Counted from the first letter of the stretch, positions 1-6,566 are shown. The stretch: DNA of 6,566 bases from an uncultured Lachnospiraceae bacterium (GCA_947631075.1 CANRJU010000156.1:1-6566); one strand, 5' to 3'. The notes: generated by a model from the letters alone, not told the origin. Numbers and translations are program-made.

Positions 1-20
1 GCTTTGAACCAAAGCTGACG

Positions 21-50
21 GTTCCAGACTCCATCAATTGAGTCTGGAAC
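21..50. repeat. 11-bp perfect inverted repeat upstream of the sensor kinase
   Basis: Arms GTTCCAGACTC (21-31) and GAGTCTGGAAC (40-50) are exact reverse complements around an 8-base loop. A second small repeat, GCTTT/AAAGC, lies at 1-5 and 11-15, and GAACC at 6-10 could pair instead with GGTTC at 20-24. No T-run follows on either strand, so this is not a standard intrinsic terminator. One upstream frame ends at TGA 16-18 and another at TGA 39-41, so the repeat could sit at or just after the end of an upstream gene. Possible roles are a transcript-end or processing hairpin, or an operator site. The sequence alone does not decide. Confidence 0.6.
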
Positions 51-94
51 ATATCGGTAAAAATCTAAATGATTGTGATTAAATGGAGGATTTC

Positions 95-1441
95 ATGAAT
101 TTTTTTGATCAATTTGTAACTTTTTTACTGGGCGCGTCCCTTCCGGATGTGTTTGTATATATTATAGAATCCCTGCTTGCCTGGCACATCGCCAGACAAT
201 ATTATTCCTATTTATTTGGATTTTCCGGAAAACTCGCCGTGCCGTTTTTTCTGACGATAATACTTTTTATAGCGCCGCTTCTGGCGCCGATTCCGCAGGT
301 TTGGTGTCCGGTTTTTTTCCTTTTTGTACTCACCTATTTTATCGCGGGGCGGTGCTGTTATCATCTAAAATGGAAAAACGCCCTCATCCACGCTGGTCTG
401 ACCGCCGCCATGATGACATTGAGCGAGCATATTCTCTCTGAAATAAATTACCAGATGAGCTGGCGCCTCGGACACGGATTTTCAACCGTCATTCACACGA
501 TTTCCCTGTCAGCTCTGGCCATACTGCTGTATTTTCTGGTTCTACTCGCGGCCGTATATTTTCTCATACGCAGAAAAATACGCCCGGATTTTTTCTGGAA
601 AAACCTGCTGCTGATTGCCATTCCCGTCCTGTCTGTCAGCGTCCTTTGGACCATATACGCGAATATGAATCTTTATGATTCAAGGGAAAATATAGACGTC
701 GTGCTGATGAGCAATATCGGCGAAATCATCATAACGCTCATCAATTTTCTGGTTTTCCGGCTATTTTATCAGATGGAAAATTATACGCGAAAATACGCGA
801 GCGCGCAGTTACAGGCCCAAAAAGAGCACGACCTTGTCTCCTATTACAGCCTGCTGCTCAAGCAAGATGAGACACACAAAATTCTCATTCACGACATCAA
901 AAATCATTTGCAGGCAATCGCCGATCTGAACAGTCGGGGAGAGCGGGATAAAATCGCCTCTTATATTGAACACCTCTCCCGCTCCTCCGATTTGGCGGCG
1001 CCCGTCCGCCTGAGCGACAATGAGCAGCTGAACGCCGTCCTCTCCCGGTATGTCCTCATCTGCAAGGAGCAATCGATCCAATTTCACGCGGACATACGAA
1101 GCGGCCTTCTGACGGATTTTTCCTATGAGGATATTGCGGCGCTTTTTTGCAATCTTCTCGACAATTCCGTGGAGGCGGCGTCCGGGATTCCCGACAGCTA
1201 CATCGAGCTGTCCATCACCAGGCCGCGCGACGATTCGCCCGTCGTGGTCGCCCTGTTCAACACATGCCGCGACAATCCCTTTGATCCGGTGACCGGCGAG
1301 CTGGTATCCCATAAAGAGAGCGGGGGATTTCACGGAATCGGCGTCAAGAGCATTGAGCGCGTCGTGGGAGAGCATAATGGAAAAATGACCATGTATTATA
1401 ATAGGGAAAAGCGGGAATTTCACACGGTGATATCATTTTAA
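95..1441 (+). CDS. Membrane sensor histidine kinase, AgrC-like GHKL family
   Basis: This is probably the sensor of a two-component system: it should bind ATP, autophosphorylate on a histidine and pass phosphate to a response regulator, usually of the LytTR type in this family. Numbering from the ATG at 95 (448 aa), residues 1-225 form about six or seven hydrophobic segments, roughly 11-31, 48-66, 70-88, 137-158, 170-190 and 205-225, with few extracytoplasmic residues, as in AgrC-type peptide receptors. A linker helix leads to the H-box HDIKNHL with His266. The N-box NLLDN (353-357) and a glycine-rich G-box GGFHGIG (410-416) show a complete GHKL ATPase. An in-frame ATG at 83 lies on the GGAGGA that forms the ribosome binding site for the ATG at 95, so 95 is preferred. 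No regulator, AgrB or AgrD gene is visible; a partner could lie upstream. The signal is unknown, and the AgrC assignment rests on architecture rather than a ligand. Confidence 0.88.
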   Translation: MNFFDQFVTFLLGASLPDVFVYIIESLLAWHIARQYYSYLFGFSGKLAVPFFLTIILFIAPLLAPIPQVWCPVFFLFVLTYFIAGRCCYHLKWKNALIHAGLTAAMMTLSEHILSEINYQMSWRLGHGFSTVIHTISLSALAILLYFLVLLAAVYFLIRRKIRPDFFWKNLLLIAIPVLSVSVLWTIYANMNLYDSRENIDVVLMSNIGEIIITLINFLVFRLFYQMENYTRKYASAQLQAQKEHDLVSYYSLLLKQDETHKILIHDIKNHLQAIADLNSRGERDKIASYIEHLSRSSDLAAPVRLSDNEQLNAVLSRYVLICKEQSIQFHADIRSGLLTDFSYEDIAALFCNLLDNSVEAASGIPDSYIELSITRPRDDSPVVVALFNTCRDNPFDPVTGELVSHKESGGFHGIGVKSIERVVGEHNGKMTMYYNREKREFHTVISF

Positions 1442-1446
1442 TTGTC

Positions 1447-1479
1447 AAAAAAACTGTTTTCTTACCCCTTCCCAAACAG
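1447..1479 (-). terminator. Probable intrinsic terminator of the helicase gene
   Basis: Read leftward, CTGTTT (1479-1474) pairs with AAACAG (1459-1454) across a 14-base loop and is followed at once by seven T residues (1453-1447). The left arm overlaps the last codons of the helicase, and the TAA stop at 1464-1462 falls in the loop. The stem is only six pairs and mostly A-T, so termination may be weak. Read rightward there is no T-run after the stem, so it should not stop the convergent kinase transcript. Confidence 0.4.
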
Positions 1480-3373
1480 CTCCGGATCGATCTCCGTCAG
1501 AAACCGGGACGGCTCCGCCTGCTTATTAAATCTCTCTTTGACAAATGAAATATGAAGATATTTTCTCGCTCTTGTCATGGCAACATAGAGCATGCGCCGC
1601 TCCTCCTCGATATCACCGGACTGAATAGCTTTCCGGTAAGGGCTGACGCCCTCGTTGACCGTGGGTATGAACACGACGGCAAACTCCAATCCCTTGGCGC
1701 CGTGCATGGTCATGAGCTGCACGCCCTTTTTCTCCGTGGGGCGCTGCTGCTCGGCCCGCATCCTCTCAAGATTTTCCCCATAATTTTCCACAAAGGCGAG
1801 CCACTCGGGAAGGCTCTTACAATCCCTGGCCGTCTCCTGAATCTCCTCCAGCAACTCAAACCAGTCCTCGGCGTTTACATTCCGATCCTTGGCGTATTCC
1901 GTGAGAAATTCATCGTACCCGATGCCCTTGCGGATATAATTCAGCGCCGCGTAGGGCGACAGCGTGCGAATAACCCGCAGCTCATTTTCAAAATCGTCGA
2001 TGCGCTCCAGCATCCACATCTGCCTTTTCCGCACATAATACCCCTTGAGGCCCCCGAATGTCACCTCCGGCGTATCAAAAGCAGCCCGGCTGATATATCG
2101 CACCGGGCGGTTGCATATTTTCAAAAAGCTTTCGCGGCTCCTGTCACCCAGAGCCAGCTTCACATAGCAGAGAATGTCCTTTGCCATCCATGTGTCGAAC
2201 ATATTGGGGAGATTTTCCTTCATGGTAAAATCAATGCCCCGCTCCATCAGCTTGGCCGCGAGCGTCCGCATCTGCATATTGGTCCGAAACAGCACCGCCA
2301 TCTCCTCGCGGGGAACGCCCTGCTCCTCGTACTGGCGAATCTGCCCCACGATTTTTTCCGCCTCGGAGGACAGCGTCCGGCACTGGCTGATGCGCACGCA
2401 CTCGCCCCGCCCGTTATGGGCGGTGAGCTTTTTGGAAAAACGCTTTTTATTGTGGCCGATGAGCTTTCCCGCCGCCGTGAGAATCTGGGACGAGCAGCGA
2501 TAATTGACATTCAAAGACGCCTGTCCCGCCTCCGGGAACTCCCGCGGAAAAGACAGCATGATATCCGGCCTCGCTCCCCGGAACCCGTAAATGGACTGGT
2601 CGTCGTCGCCCACCACGAACAGGTTGTTCTCCGGCTTTGCGAGCATTTTTATATTTTCGTATTGAAGACGGTTGATATCCTGAAATTCATCGATTAAAAT
2701 AAACCGGAATATCCTCTGCCACCTGGACAAAATATCCTCCCGCGCGGACAAGAGCTGGTATGTATATACGACCATATCGTCAAAATCCAGCGCCCGGTGC
2801 CGCTGCAAGCGCTCCTGATACCCATTGAAAATGTCCCGGAATACCTGCTCCGGACAGCTGCTCGAATAATAGCAGTCCGCGTCGATTCCCTCGCCCTTGA
2901 CCCGGCTGATTTCCTTCTCCAGATCCTCCAGAAACTCCTTCGTATCGTCCACCTCGTAGCCGCTGTCGCGCAGCGCCTCCTCCAGAAAACGATATTTCAG
3001 AGCCGTCGTGACGATATCCTTTGCCTCATAATGATAAGCGGCCCTCAATATCTGAAAAAAGACAGAGTGAAAAGTGCCGAAACGAACCCGGTAATGCTTA
3101 CCCGCCGTCATGGCACCAAATCGCTCGCTCATCTCTACTGCGGCCGCTTTGGAAAAGGTGACCACCAGAATTTCCTCCGGCGGCACCTGATATTCTTCAA
3201 TCAGGGTGCATACCCGATTGGCTATTACAAATGTTTTACCGCTGCCTGGGACCGGCGAGGCACATAAATGGACCTCTGTAGTGCCGGATTGCTGCAGCCT
3301 GCACTTCATTAAACGTAATTTCCCGTTTCAAAAATAATTCCTTCTTTCTTTTACAAAGCTCTGCATCAAACAT
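1462..3373 (-). CDS. UvrD/PcrA-like ATP-dependent DNA helicase, frameshifted at the P-loop
   Basis: Superfamily 1A helicase that should unwind DNA 3' to 5' in repair or replication restart. The main frame is open from 3309 down to 1462 (615 aa, numbered from the ATG at 3309). It carries Walker A GSGKT (22-26), motif Ia around VVTFSKAAA (49-57), DEFQD (207-211), GDDDQSIYGFRGA (234-246), NYR (269-271), TMHGAKGLEF (534-543) and YVAMTRAR (575-582). Its first ~20 residues look unlike the family. The next frame, from ATG 3373, encodes a typical N-terminus instead, with FNEVQAAAIRH (the Q-motif region) and then CLAGP, and meets the main frame at CCC 3250-3248. Removing one C restores LAGPGSGKT and a 636-aa protein, close to other short Firmicutes UvrD-like helicases and shorter than PcrA. 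ATG 3373 has no clear ribosome binding site; a TTG at 3331 preceded by AAGAAGGA is an alternative start. The gene is either a recent pseudogene, a sequencing error, or shifted during translation. No convincing promoter was found in the 68-base gap before gltX. Confidence 0.85.
3248..3250 (-). other. Frameshift site in the helicase Walker A motif
   Basis: On the coding strand the codons GCC GGT CCC AGG CAG CGG TAA run to a stop in the upstream frame, whereas dropping one C gives GCC GGT CCA GGC AGC GGT AAA ACA, which spells the expected AGPGSGKT. Conserved family sequence lies on both sides of the shift in two frames, so the single extra base is well localised to this C-run. Its cause cannot be told from the sequence. 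Confidence 0.85.
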
Positions 3374-3441
3374 ACAAGATACTGTGATAAAATATGCAAA
3401 ATCTTATACCAAACGGCACAAAATTCTATCTTCTGGCACAC

Positions 3442-4902
3442 TTACTGCGCCTGTTCTAACATTTCGATACCTTTGCGGATTCTCCGCAGCGATTCCTCTT
3501 TTCCCAGAATCTCCATGATCTCATAGGCGCCGCCCGGCGTCATCTGCTTGCCGGAAACAGCCGTCCGGAGCGGCCAGAGCGCCTGTCCGTTCTTGCAGCC
3601 CTTCTCCGCCACATAATCCATCGCCGTCTTTTCAATCGCCGGAATCGAATAATCCTCCAATTTTTCTAAGCGCGGCAGAAGCTCTCGTAGCGCCTCCAGG
3701 GAATTTTGCGAATTGGTCTTCATTTTTTTGTGCGTATACATCGCTGTATCGTACTCCGGCAGCTCCTCGAAGAAATCAATCTTCTCGTCAATATCCGGGA
3801 ACACCTCAATGCGCGTCTTTACCAGATCCGCGATTTTTTTCAAATCCAGATCTTTTTTTATCACTTTGCGAATCTCCGGCAGGGCGTACTCATAATAGGC
3901 CTCGGAATCCATCGCCTTGATATACTCCCCGTTCATCCAGCGCAGCTTCACCATGTCGAACACCGCCGGGGACTTGTTAATCCGCCGATAATCAAACGCC
4001 TCAACCAGCTCCTCCAGCGAAAAAATCTCCCGATTCTCCGCCGGGCTCCAGCCCAACAGCGCCACATAGTTCACTACCGCCTCCGGCAGAAATCCTAACT
4101 CCATCAGATCCTCAAAGGAGGACGCCCCGCTCCTCTTGGAGAGCTTTTTGTGGTTCTCATCGGTAATCGTGGGACAGTGTATATAAACCGGCACGTCCCA
4201 GCCGAACGCCTCATAGAGCCGGTTGTACTTCGGCGCCGAGGACAAATACTCGTTTCCCCGCACCACATGCGTAATCTGCATGAGATGATCGTCCACCACA
4301 TTGGCAAAATTATAGGTCGGGAAACCGTCCGACTTAATCAGGATCATGTCGTCCAGCTCCTCGTTGGGCGCGGAAATCTGCCCGTAAATCACATCGTCGA
4401 ATGTGGTCTCTCCCTCGGTGGGGTTGTTCTGACGAATCACATAGGGAACTCCCTCCGCCAGCTTTTGCTCCACTTCTTCCTTTGTGAGAGACAGACAGTG
4501 CTTGTCGTATTTCGCGGCGTCTTCTCCCTTGGCCTCCGCCTCGTCGTGCAGCTTTTGAAGCCTCTCCTTCGTGCAGAAACAGTAATACGCCTCGCCCTTT
4601 TCTACCAGCTGCTTCGCGTATTCCAGATACATTCCGGTTTTCATGCGCTCGCTCTGGACATACGGGCCAAAGCCGCCGTCCTTGTCCGGTCCCTCGTCGT
4701 GGTGCAGGCCCGCCTCATCCAACGTCTTGTAAATGAGCTCCAGCGCCCCCTCCACAAAGCGCTCCTGATCCGTGTCCTCGATGCGGAGAAGAAAATCTCC
4801 TCCCTCGTGCTTCGCGATCAGATACGCGTACAGCGCCGTCCGCAGGTTTCCCACATGCATCCTTCCCGTGGGGCTGGGCGCAAATCTAGTACGAATTTTC
4901 AT
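3442..4902 (-). CDS. gltX: Glutamyl-tRNA synthetase
   Basis: Cytoplasmic class I aminoacyl-tRNA synthetase that charges tRNA-Glu with glutamate using ATP. Many Firmicutes lack GlnRS and use this enzyme to mischarge tRNA-Gln for GatCAB, but that cannot be read from this window. Numbered from the ATG at 4902 (486 aa), the N-terminus has FAPSPTGRMHVGNLRTALY, in which HVGN (16-19) is the HIGH signature. KLSKR (253-257) is the KMSKS-type loop. Cys108 and Cys110 with His135/Cys136 could form the zinc-binding site known in some GluRS. LRWMNGEYI, conserved in the family, precedes a helical anticodon-binding C-terminus. Length is normal. Three in-frame ATGs occur at 4914, 4905 and 4902; the first overlaps the ribosome binding site AGGAG, so 4902 (or 4905) is preferred. 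The gene follows the cytidylate kinase-like gene by 22 bases and is probably cotranscribed with it. Confidence 0.97.
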   Translation of the reverse strand: MKIRTRFAPSPTGRMHVGNLRTALYAYLIAKHEGGDFLLRIEDTDQERFVEGALELIYKTLDEAGLHHDEGPDKDGGFGPYVQSERMKTGMYLEYAKQLVEKGEAYYCFCTKERLQKLHDEAEAKGEDAAKYDKHCLSLTKEEVEQKLAEGVPYVIRQNNPTEGETTFDDVIYGQISAPNEELDDMILIKSDGFPTYNFANVVDDHLMQITHVVRGNEYLSSAPKYNRLYEAFGWDVPVYIHCPTITDENHKKLSKRSGASSFEDLMELGFLPEAVVNYVALLGWSPAENREIFSLEELVEAFDYRRINKSPAVFDMVKLRWMNGEYIKAMDSEAYYEYALPEIRKVIKKDLDLKKIADLVKTRIEVFPDIDEKIDFFEELPEYDTAMYTHKKMKTNSQNSLEALRELLPRLEKLEDYSIPAIEKTAMDYVAEKGCKNGQALWPLRTAVSGKQMTPGGAYEIMEILGKEESLRRIRKGIEMLEQAQ

Positions 4903-4924
4903 CATGCTCCTCATTTCTCTATTT

Positions 4925-5539
4925 TTAATTCATTTTGTCCAAATATGCCTTCAGGCACTCCACCGTGCCCTCAATGCCGCACAGATCGCTGCGGATTGCC
5001 ATATCGTAATTCAGCACGTTCTCCCAGCGCTCGCCGGCGTGATACCGGTAATAATTCGAGCGCGCCTTATCCTTTTTCAGAACCATCTCCGCCGCCTTGG
5101 ACTCCGGCAGCATATCCACCTGAATCGACCGCTTGATGCGGAAATCCACCGATGCGCTGATAAAGAGATTCACCACATTTTCCTGGTCCTTCAAAATATA
5201 ATCCGCGCACTTTCCGACGATCACGCAGGGACCTTCCTTCGCCACGCGCCGTATCACGTTGGACTGCGCCAGGAAAATACGGTCGTCCAGAGAAAGTCCC
5301 GCAAATCCCACTTCCTGTCCGGAAAAGACGTTCATTCCCATCGCGATTGAGTAGAGCAGGCTGTTCTTCGCCTTGTCCTCCGCGTGCTCAAACGCGGACT
5401 CCGCAAATCCCGTCTCCTTCGCCGCCTGGGAAATAATCTCGCTGTCATAAAAGGGAATCTGATACGCCTCGGAAAGCCTCCTTCCGATCTCGCGTCCCCC
5501 GCTGCCATACTGTCTTGTAATTGTAAGAACTTTATTCAT
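4925..5539 (-). CDS. Cytidylate kinase-like P-loop protein
   Basis: Member of the cytidylate kinase-like family (AAA_26 type) common in Clostridia. By homology it binds a nucleotide and may phosphorylate CMP/dCMP or a related substrate, but the true substrate of this family is not established. The protein has 204 aa. The start TITRQYGSGGREIG holds the P-loop variant GSGGREIG (12-19), in place of the usual GxxxxGK[ST]. VIVGKCADYIL (106-116) and the block from DKARSNYY through NYDMAIRSD (157-185) are typical of the family. No signal peptide or membrane segment is seen. The ATG at 5539 is well supported by GGAGGGA at 5551-5545, five bases upstream. It is the first gene of a two-gene unit with gltX, behind a strong promoter and a structured leader. 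A canonical cmk is an alternative, but the motif set favours the paralogous family. Confidence 0.88.
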   Translation of the reverse strand: MNKVLTITRQYGSGGREIGRRLSEAYQIPFYDSEIISQAAKETGFAESAFEHAEDKAKNSLLYSIAMGMNVFSGQEVGFAGLSLDDRIFLAQSNVIRRVAKEGPCVIVGKCADYILKDQENVVNLFISASVDFRIKRSIQVDMLPESKAAEMVLKKDKARSNYYRYHAGERWENVLNYDMAIRSDLCGIEGTVECLKAYLDKMN

Positions 5540-5556
5540 TGCAATCCCTCCGTTCT

Positions 5557-5630
5557 GGAGCGTTTACTCGACGGGACGATAAAAACTGTCATTACAGTTT
5601 TTATCATCTGCCGTTATTCTGTGACGCTCC
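5557..5630 (-). promoter_or_regulatory. Structured 5' leader of the kinase-like/gltX unit
   Basis: Reading leftward from the promoter, three nested helices can form. The outer one is GGAGCGT (5630-5624) with ACGCTCC (5563-5557); the middle is ACGG (5614-5611) with CCGT (5574-5571); the inner is a perfect 12-bp stem, GATAAAAACTGT (5605-5594) with ACAGTTTTTATC (5589-5578), closed by a 4-base loop. Internal loops separate them. The CTCC at 5560-5557 could alternatively pair with GGAG of the ribosome binding site (5551-5548) across a 5-base loop, so the outer helix and ribosome-site pairing exclude each other. No T-run follows, so it is not a clear terminator. It matches no riboswitch class I recognise; a regulatory role is inferred. 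Confidence 0.5.
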
Positions 5631-5660
5631 TGCACTATCCCTCTATTTAATCTTTATAAT

Positions 5661-5689
5661 ATTATATCACGTCTCACCCGAATTGGCAA
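5661..5689 (-). promoter_or_regulatory. SigA-type promoter for the kinase-like gene and gltX
   Basis: On the minus strand, -35 TTGCCA (5689-5684) is separated by 17 bases from -10 TATAAT (5666-5661), and TGA directly before the -10 makes it an extended -10. Transcription would start near 5654, giving a ~115-nt leader before the ATG at 5539. The -35 lies only four bases beyond the amidase stop codon. The 11-bp palindrome AATTGGCAATT (5681-5691) covers the -35, and TATAATATTATA (5655-5666) is a palindrome over the -10. Confidence 0.8.
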
Positions 5690-5693
5690 TTTT

Positions 5694-6401
5694 CTATAGA
5701 CCAAAAAAATCATCCAGCCCGTCCGCAATGCCGCGCACGATCTTTTTCTGGTAAGACGCCTTCGCCATCTTCCGGTCCTCCGCGGGGTTGCTCATAAATC
5801 CCATCTCCACGATGGTCACCGGAACCTTGCACCAGTTAATGCCGCTCATCGTATTGGTGTACATGACGCCCCGGTTTTTCGCGCCCGTCTCGGCGCACAT
5901 CGCCGACAGCACCTTTTTCGACAATTTCTGGCTCTTTTTGATATTTTTCTTTTTCATAAATGTGTTGGAATTCTGCGGCGCAATCGTCAGCGCTCCCGTC
6001 ACGCTGGAGCTGTCCGAGGAATTGGCGTGAATCCGGATGAAAGCGTCCGCATTATTTTTATTCGCGACCTTCGCCCGCTGCGCGTTGGACATCTTCACAT
6101 TATTTTTCGTGCGCACCATAATGACCTCGTATCCGCGGGACTCCAGCTCCTTCTTGAGCTTCTTCGACACCTGCAAGTTCAGCTTGTACTCCGGCAGATG
6201 GGTCACGCAGCCCGAAGCTCCCCCCGTCACCTTCGCCTTTCTCTCCGAGGCCCCCGGTCCGATCGGCTCCGTATCGCTCATGGCGTGGGTCTGATGCCCC
6301 GCGTCAATCACAATCAGCTTCGCGTCCTCCTCGTCGTCGCCCGTCTCCGCTCTCGCCGGCGCGGGAACAATCGCTGCCTGACAGATCAGAAGTGCCGTCA
6401 A
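5694..6401 (-). CDS. N-acetylmuramoyl-L-alanine amidase (Amidase_3), 5' end missing
   Basis: Secreted zinc hydrolase that cuts the amide bond between N-acetylmuramic acid and the stem peptide of peptidoglycan. Numbered from the TTG at 6401 (235 aa), residues 1-18 are the hydrophobic core and end of a signal peptide, with likely cleavage after PARA (15-18). The Amidase_3 domain fills the rest. DAGH gives zinc ligand His36, the PEYKLNL block Glu72, RIHANS His125, and VEMGFMSN the catalytic Glu199, so the active site is complete. No SH3 or peptidoglycan-binding repeat is attached. No ribosome binding site precedes TTG 6401, and the hydrophobic stretch continues upstream as TVFLL, so the true start and the positively charged signal-peptide head have been lost at a junction near 6411-6416. 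The frame stays open to the window edge, where it reads as SpoIIIAA. No terminator is seen between its stop and the next promoter, so read-through is possible. Confidence 0.9.
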   Translation of the reverse strand: MTALLICQAAIVPAPARAETGDDEEDAKLIVIDAGHQTHAMSDTEPIGPGASERKAKVTGGASGCVTHLPEYKLNLQVSKKLKKELESRGYEVIMVRTKNNVKMSNAQRAKVANKNNADAFIRIHANSSDSSSVTGALTIAPQNSNTFMKKKNIKKSQKLSKKVLSAMCAETGAKNRGVMYTNTMSGINWCKVPVTIVEMGFMSNPAEDRKMAKASYQKKIVRGIADGLDDFFGL

Positions 6402-6419
6402 TAAAAATACCGTAATATG
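6402..6419. other. Probable junction between two unrelated DNA segments
   Basis: SpoIIIAA-like protein sequence ends at about HILNHI (codons down to 6414), and the amidase signal peptide starts within the next few codons in the same frame. Base composition changes sharply here: 36 of 156 bases are G or C from 6411 to 6566, against about 60% in a sampled stretch of the amidase (5761-5820). Leucine codons before the join are all TTA and arginine codons all AGA, unlike the amidase side, which uses mainly CTN and CGN. No recombinase, target duplication or inverted repeat marks it as an insertion. Confidence 0.65.
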
Positions 6420-6566
6420 ATTTAAAATGTGTTTACTACAATTTAATATTTGTCTAGAAATTCTAAAGTTTAATCCATTTAAATAATTTATATTTATTAC
6501 TTTATCATTTTCTAAAACACATGAACCACTTATTCCAACTCTGTGTCCTCCTGTTACAGTTATAAA
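6414..6566 (-). pseudogene. spoIIIAA: Fragment of stage III sporulation protein AA
   Basis: SpoIIIAA is the secretion-type ATPase of the mother-cell SpoIIIA complex that feeds the forespore channel. The 51 codons reading in from the right edge give FITVTGGHRVGISGSCVLEN, then YLNGLNFRISRQILNCSKHI. This matches the region of SpoIIIAA just before its ATPase domain, where family members read like G-[FY]-[IV]-T-x-x-GGHRVG-[IL]-x-G and then a LNIRIA-type segment. The Walker A region (GPPxxGKTTLLRD) that should follow is absent; the amidase signal peptide appears in its place. The gene's start lies outside the window. There is no in-frame ATG. The segment is very AT-rich, as in low-GC Clostridium, and unlike the rest of the window. 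The identification is from memory of the family motif, not from a search. Confidence 0.72.

Noticed and set aside
809..1423. 204-codon minus-strand frame inside the sensor kinase
   Set aside because: It is fully antisense to the H-, N- and G-box region of the kinase and has no motif of its own.
1552..2697. Long open frame (381 codons) on the plus strand opposite the helicase
   Set aside because: It lies antisense to a region with clear helicase motifs, has no family motif or ribosome binding site, and is the open shadow expected from the codon bias of the real gene.
3403..3408. TATAAG on the minus strand as a -10 box for the helicase
   Set aside because: No acceptable -35 lies 16-18 bases upstream, so the promoter call would rest on one imperfect hexamer.
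3415..3440. Direct repeat GGCACA at 3415-3420 and 3435-3440 in the gltX-helicase gap
   Set aside because: Six bases twice in a short gap is easily chance, and no second feature supports a site.
4150..5136. Open frame of 328 codons on the plus strand across gltX and the kinase-like gene
   Set aside because: It runs antisense through two recognised genes and their junction, and its product shows no domain pattern. It is a shadow frame.
5578..5605. Perfect 12-bp hairpin considered as an intrinsic terminator for the amidase
   Set aside because: It lies downstream of the next gene's promoter, is mainly A-T, and no T-run follows the stem (the bases after it are GTCCCG on the transcribed sense). 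A leader structure fits better.

Overview
The window looks like part of a Clostridia genome, most likely Lachnospiraceae-like. Supporting this are an AgrC-type GHKL sensor kinase, a short UvrD/PcrA-like helicase, a cytidylate kinase-like protein directly upstream of a non-fused glutamyl-tRNA synthetase, an Amidase_3 cell-wall hydrolase, and a SigA-type promoter with an extended -10 box. The body of the window is moderately GC-rich. The last ~155 bases are strikingly AT-rich (about 23% G+C by hand count) and appear to come from different DNA.

Layout. Positions 1-94 hold the end of whatever lies upstream plus an 11-bp inverted repeat. A membrane histidine kinase runs rightward (95-1441). It converges on a UvrD-family helicase that runs leftward (1462-3373), with a weak hairpin/T-run terminator between them for the helicase. 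The helicase is interrupted by a one-base frameshift exactly at the Walker A P-loop; its real N-terminus lies in another frame and extends to about 3373. Upstream of it, also leftward, are gltX (3442-4902) and a cytidylate kinase-like gene (4925-5539). These two form a tight operon driven by a near-consensus promoter at 5661-5689, with a ~115-nt leader that can fold into a long stem near the ribosome binding site. An N-acetylmuramoyl-L-alanine amidase (5694 to about 6401, leftward) follows. Its own start codon and ribosome binding site are missing. Its reading frame continues without a stop to the window edge into a fragment of the sporulation ATPase SpoIIIAA.

How the genes relate. Only the kinase-like gene and gltX form a convincing transcription unit. 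The sensor kinase would need a response regulator that is not in the window. The amidase/SpoIIIAA join is best read as an assembly chimera or a recombination breakpoint, not a working fusion. I found no CRISPR array, tRNA, rRNA, insertion sequence, integrase or defence system. No clearly new multi-gene system is visible. The points worth checking are the right-end junction, the P-loop frameshift and the structured leader.
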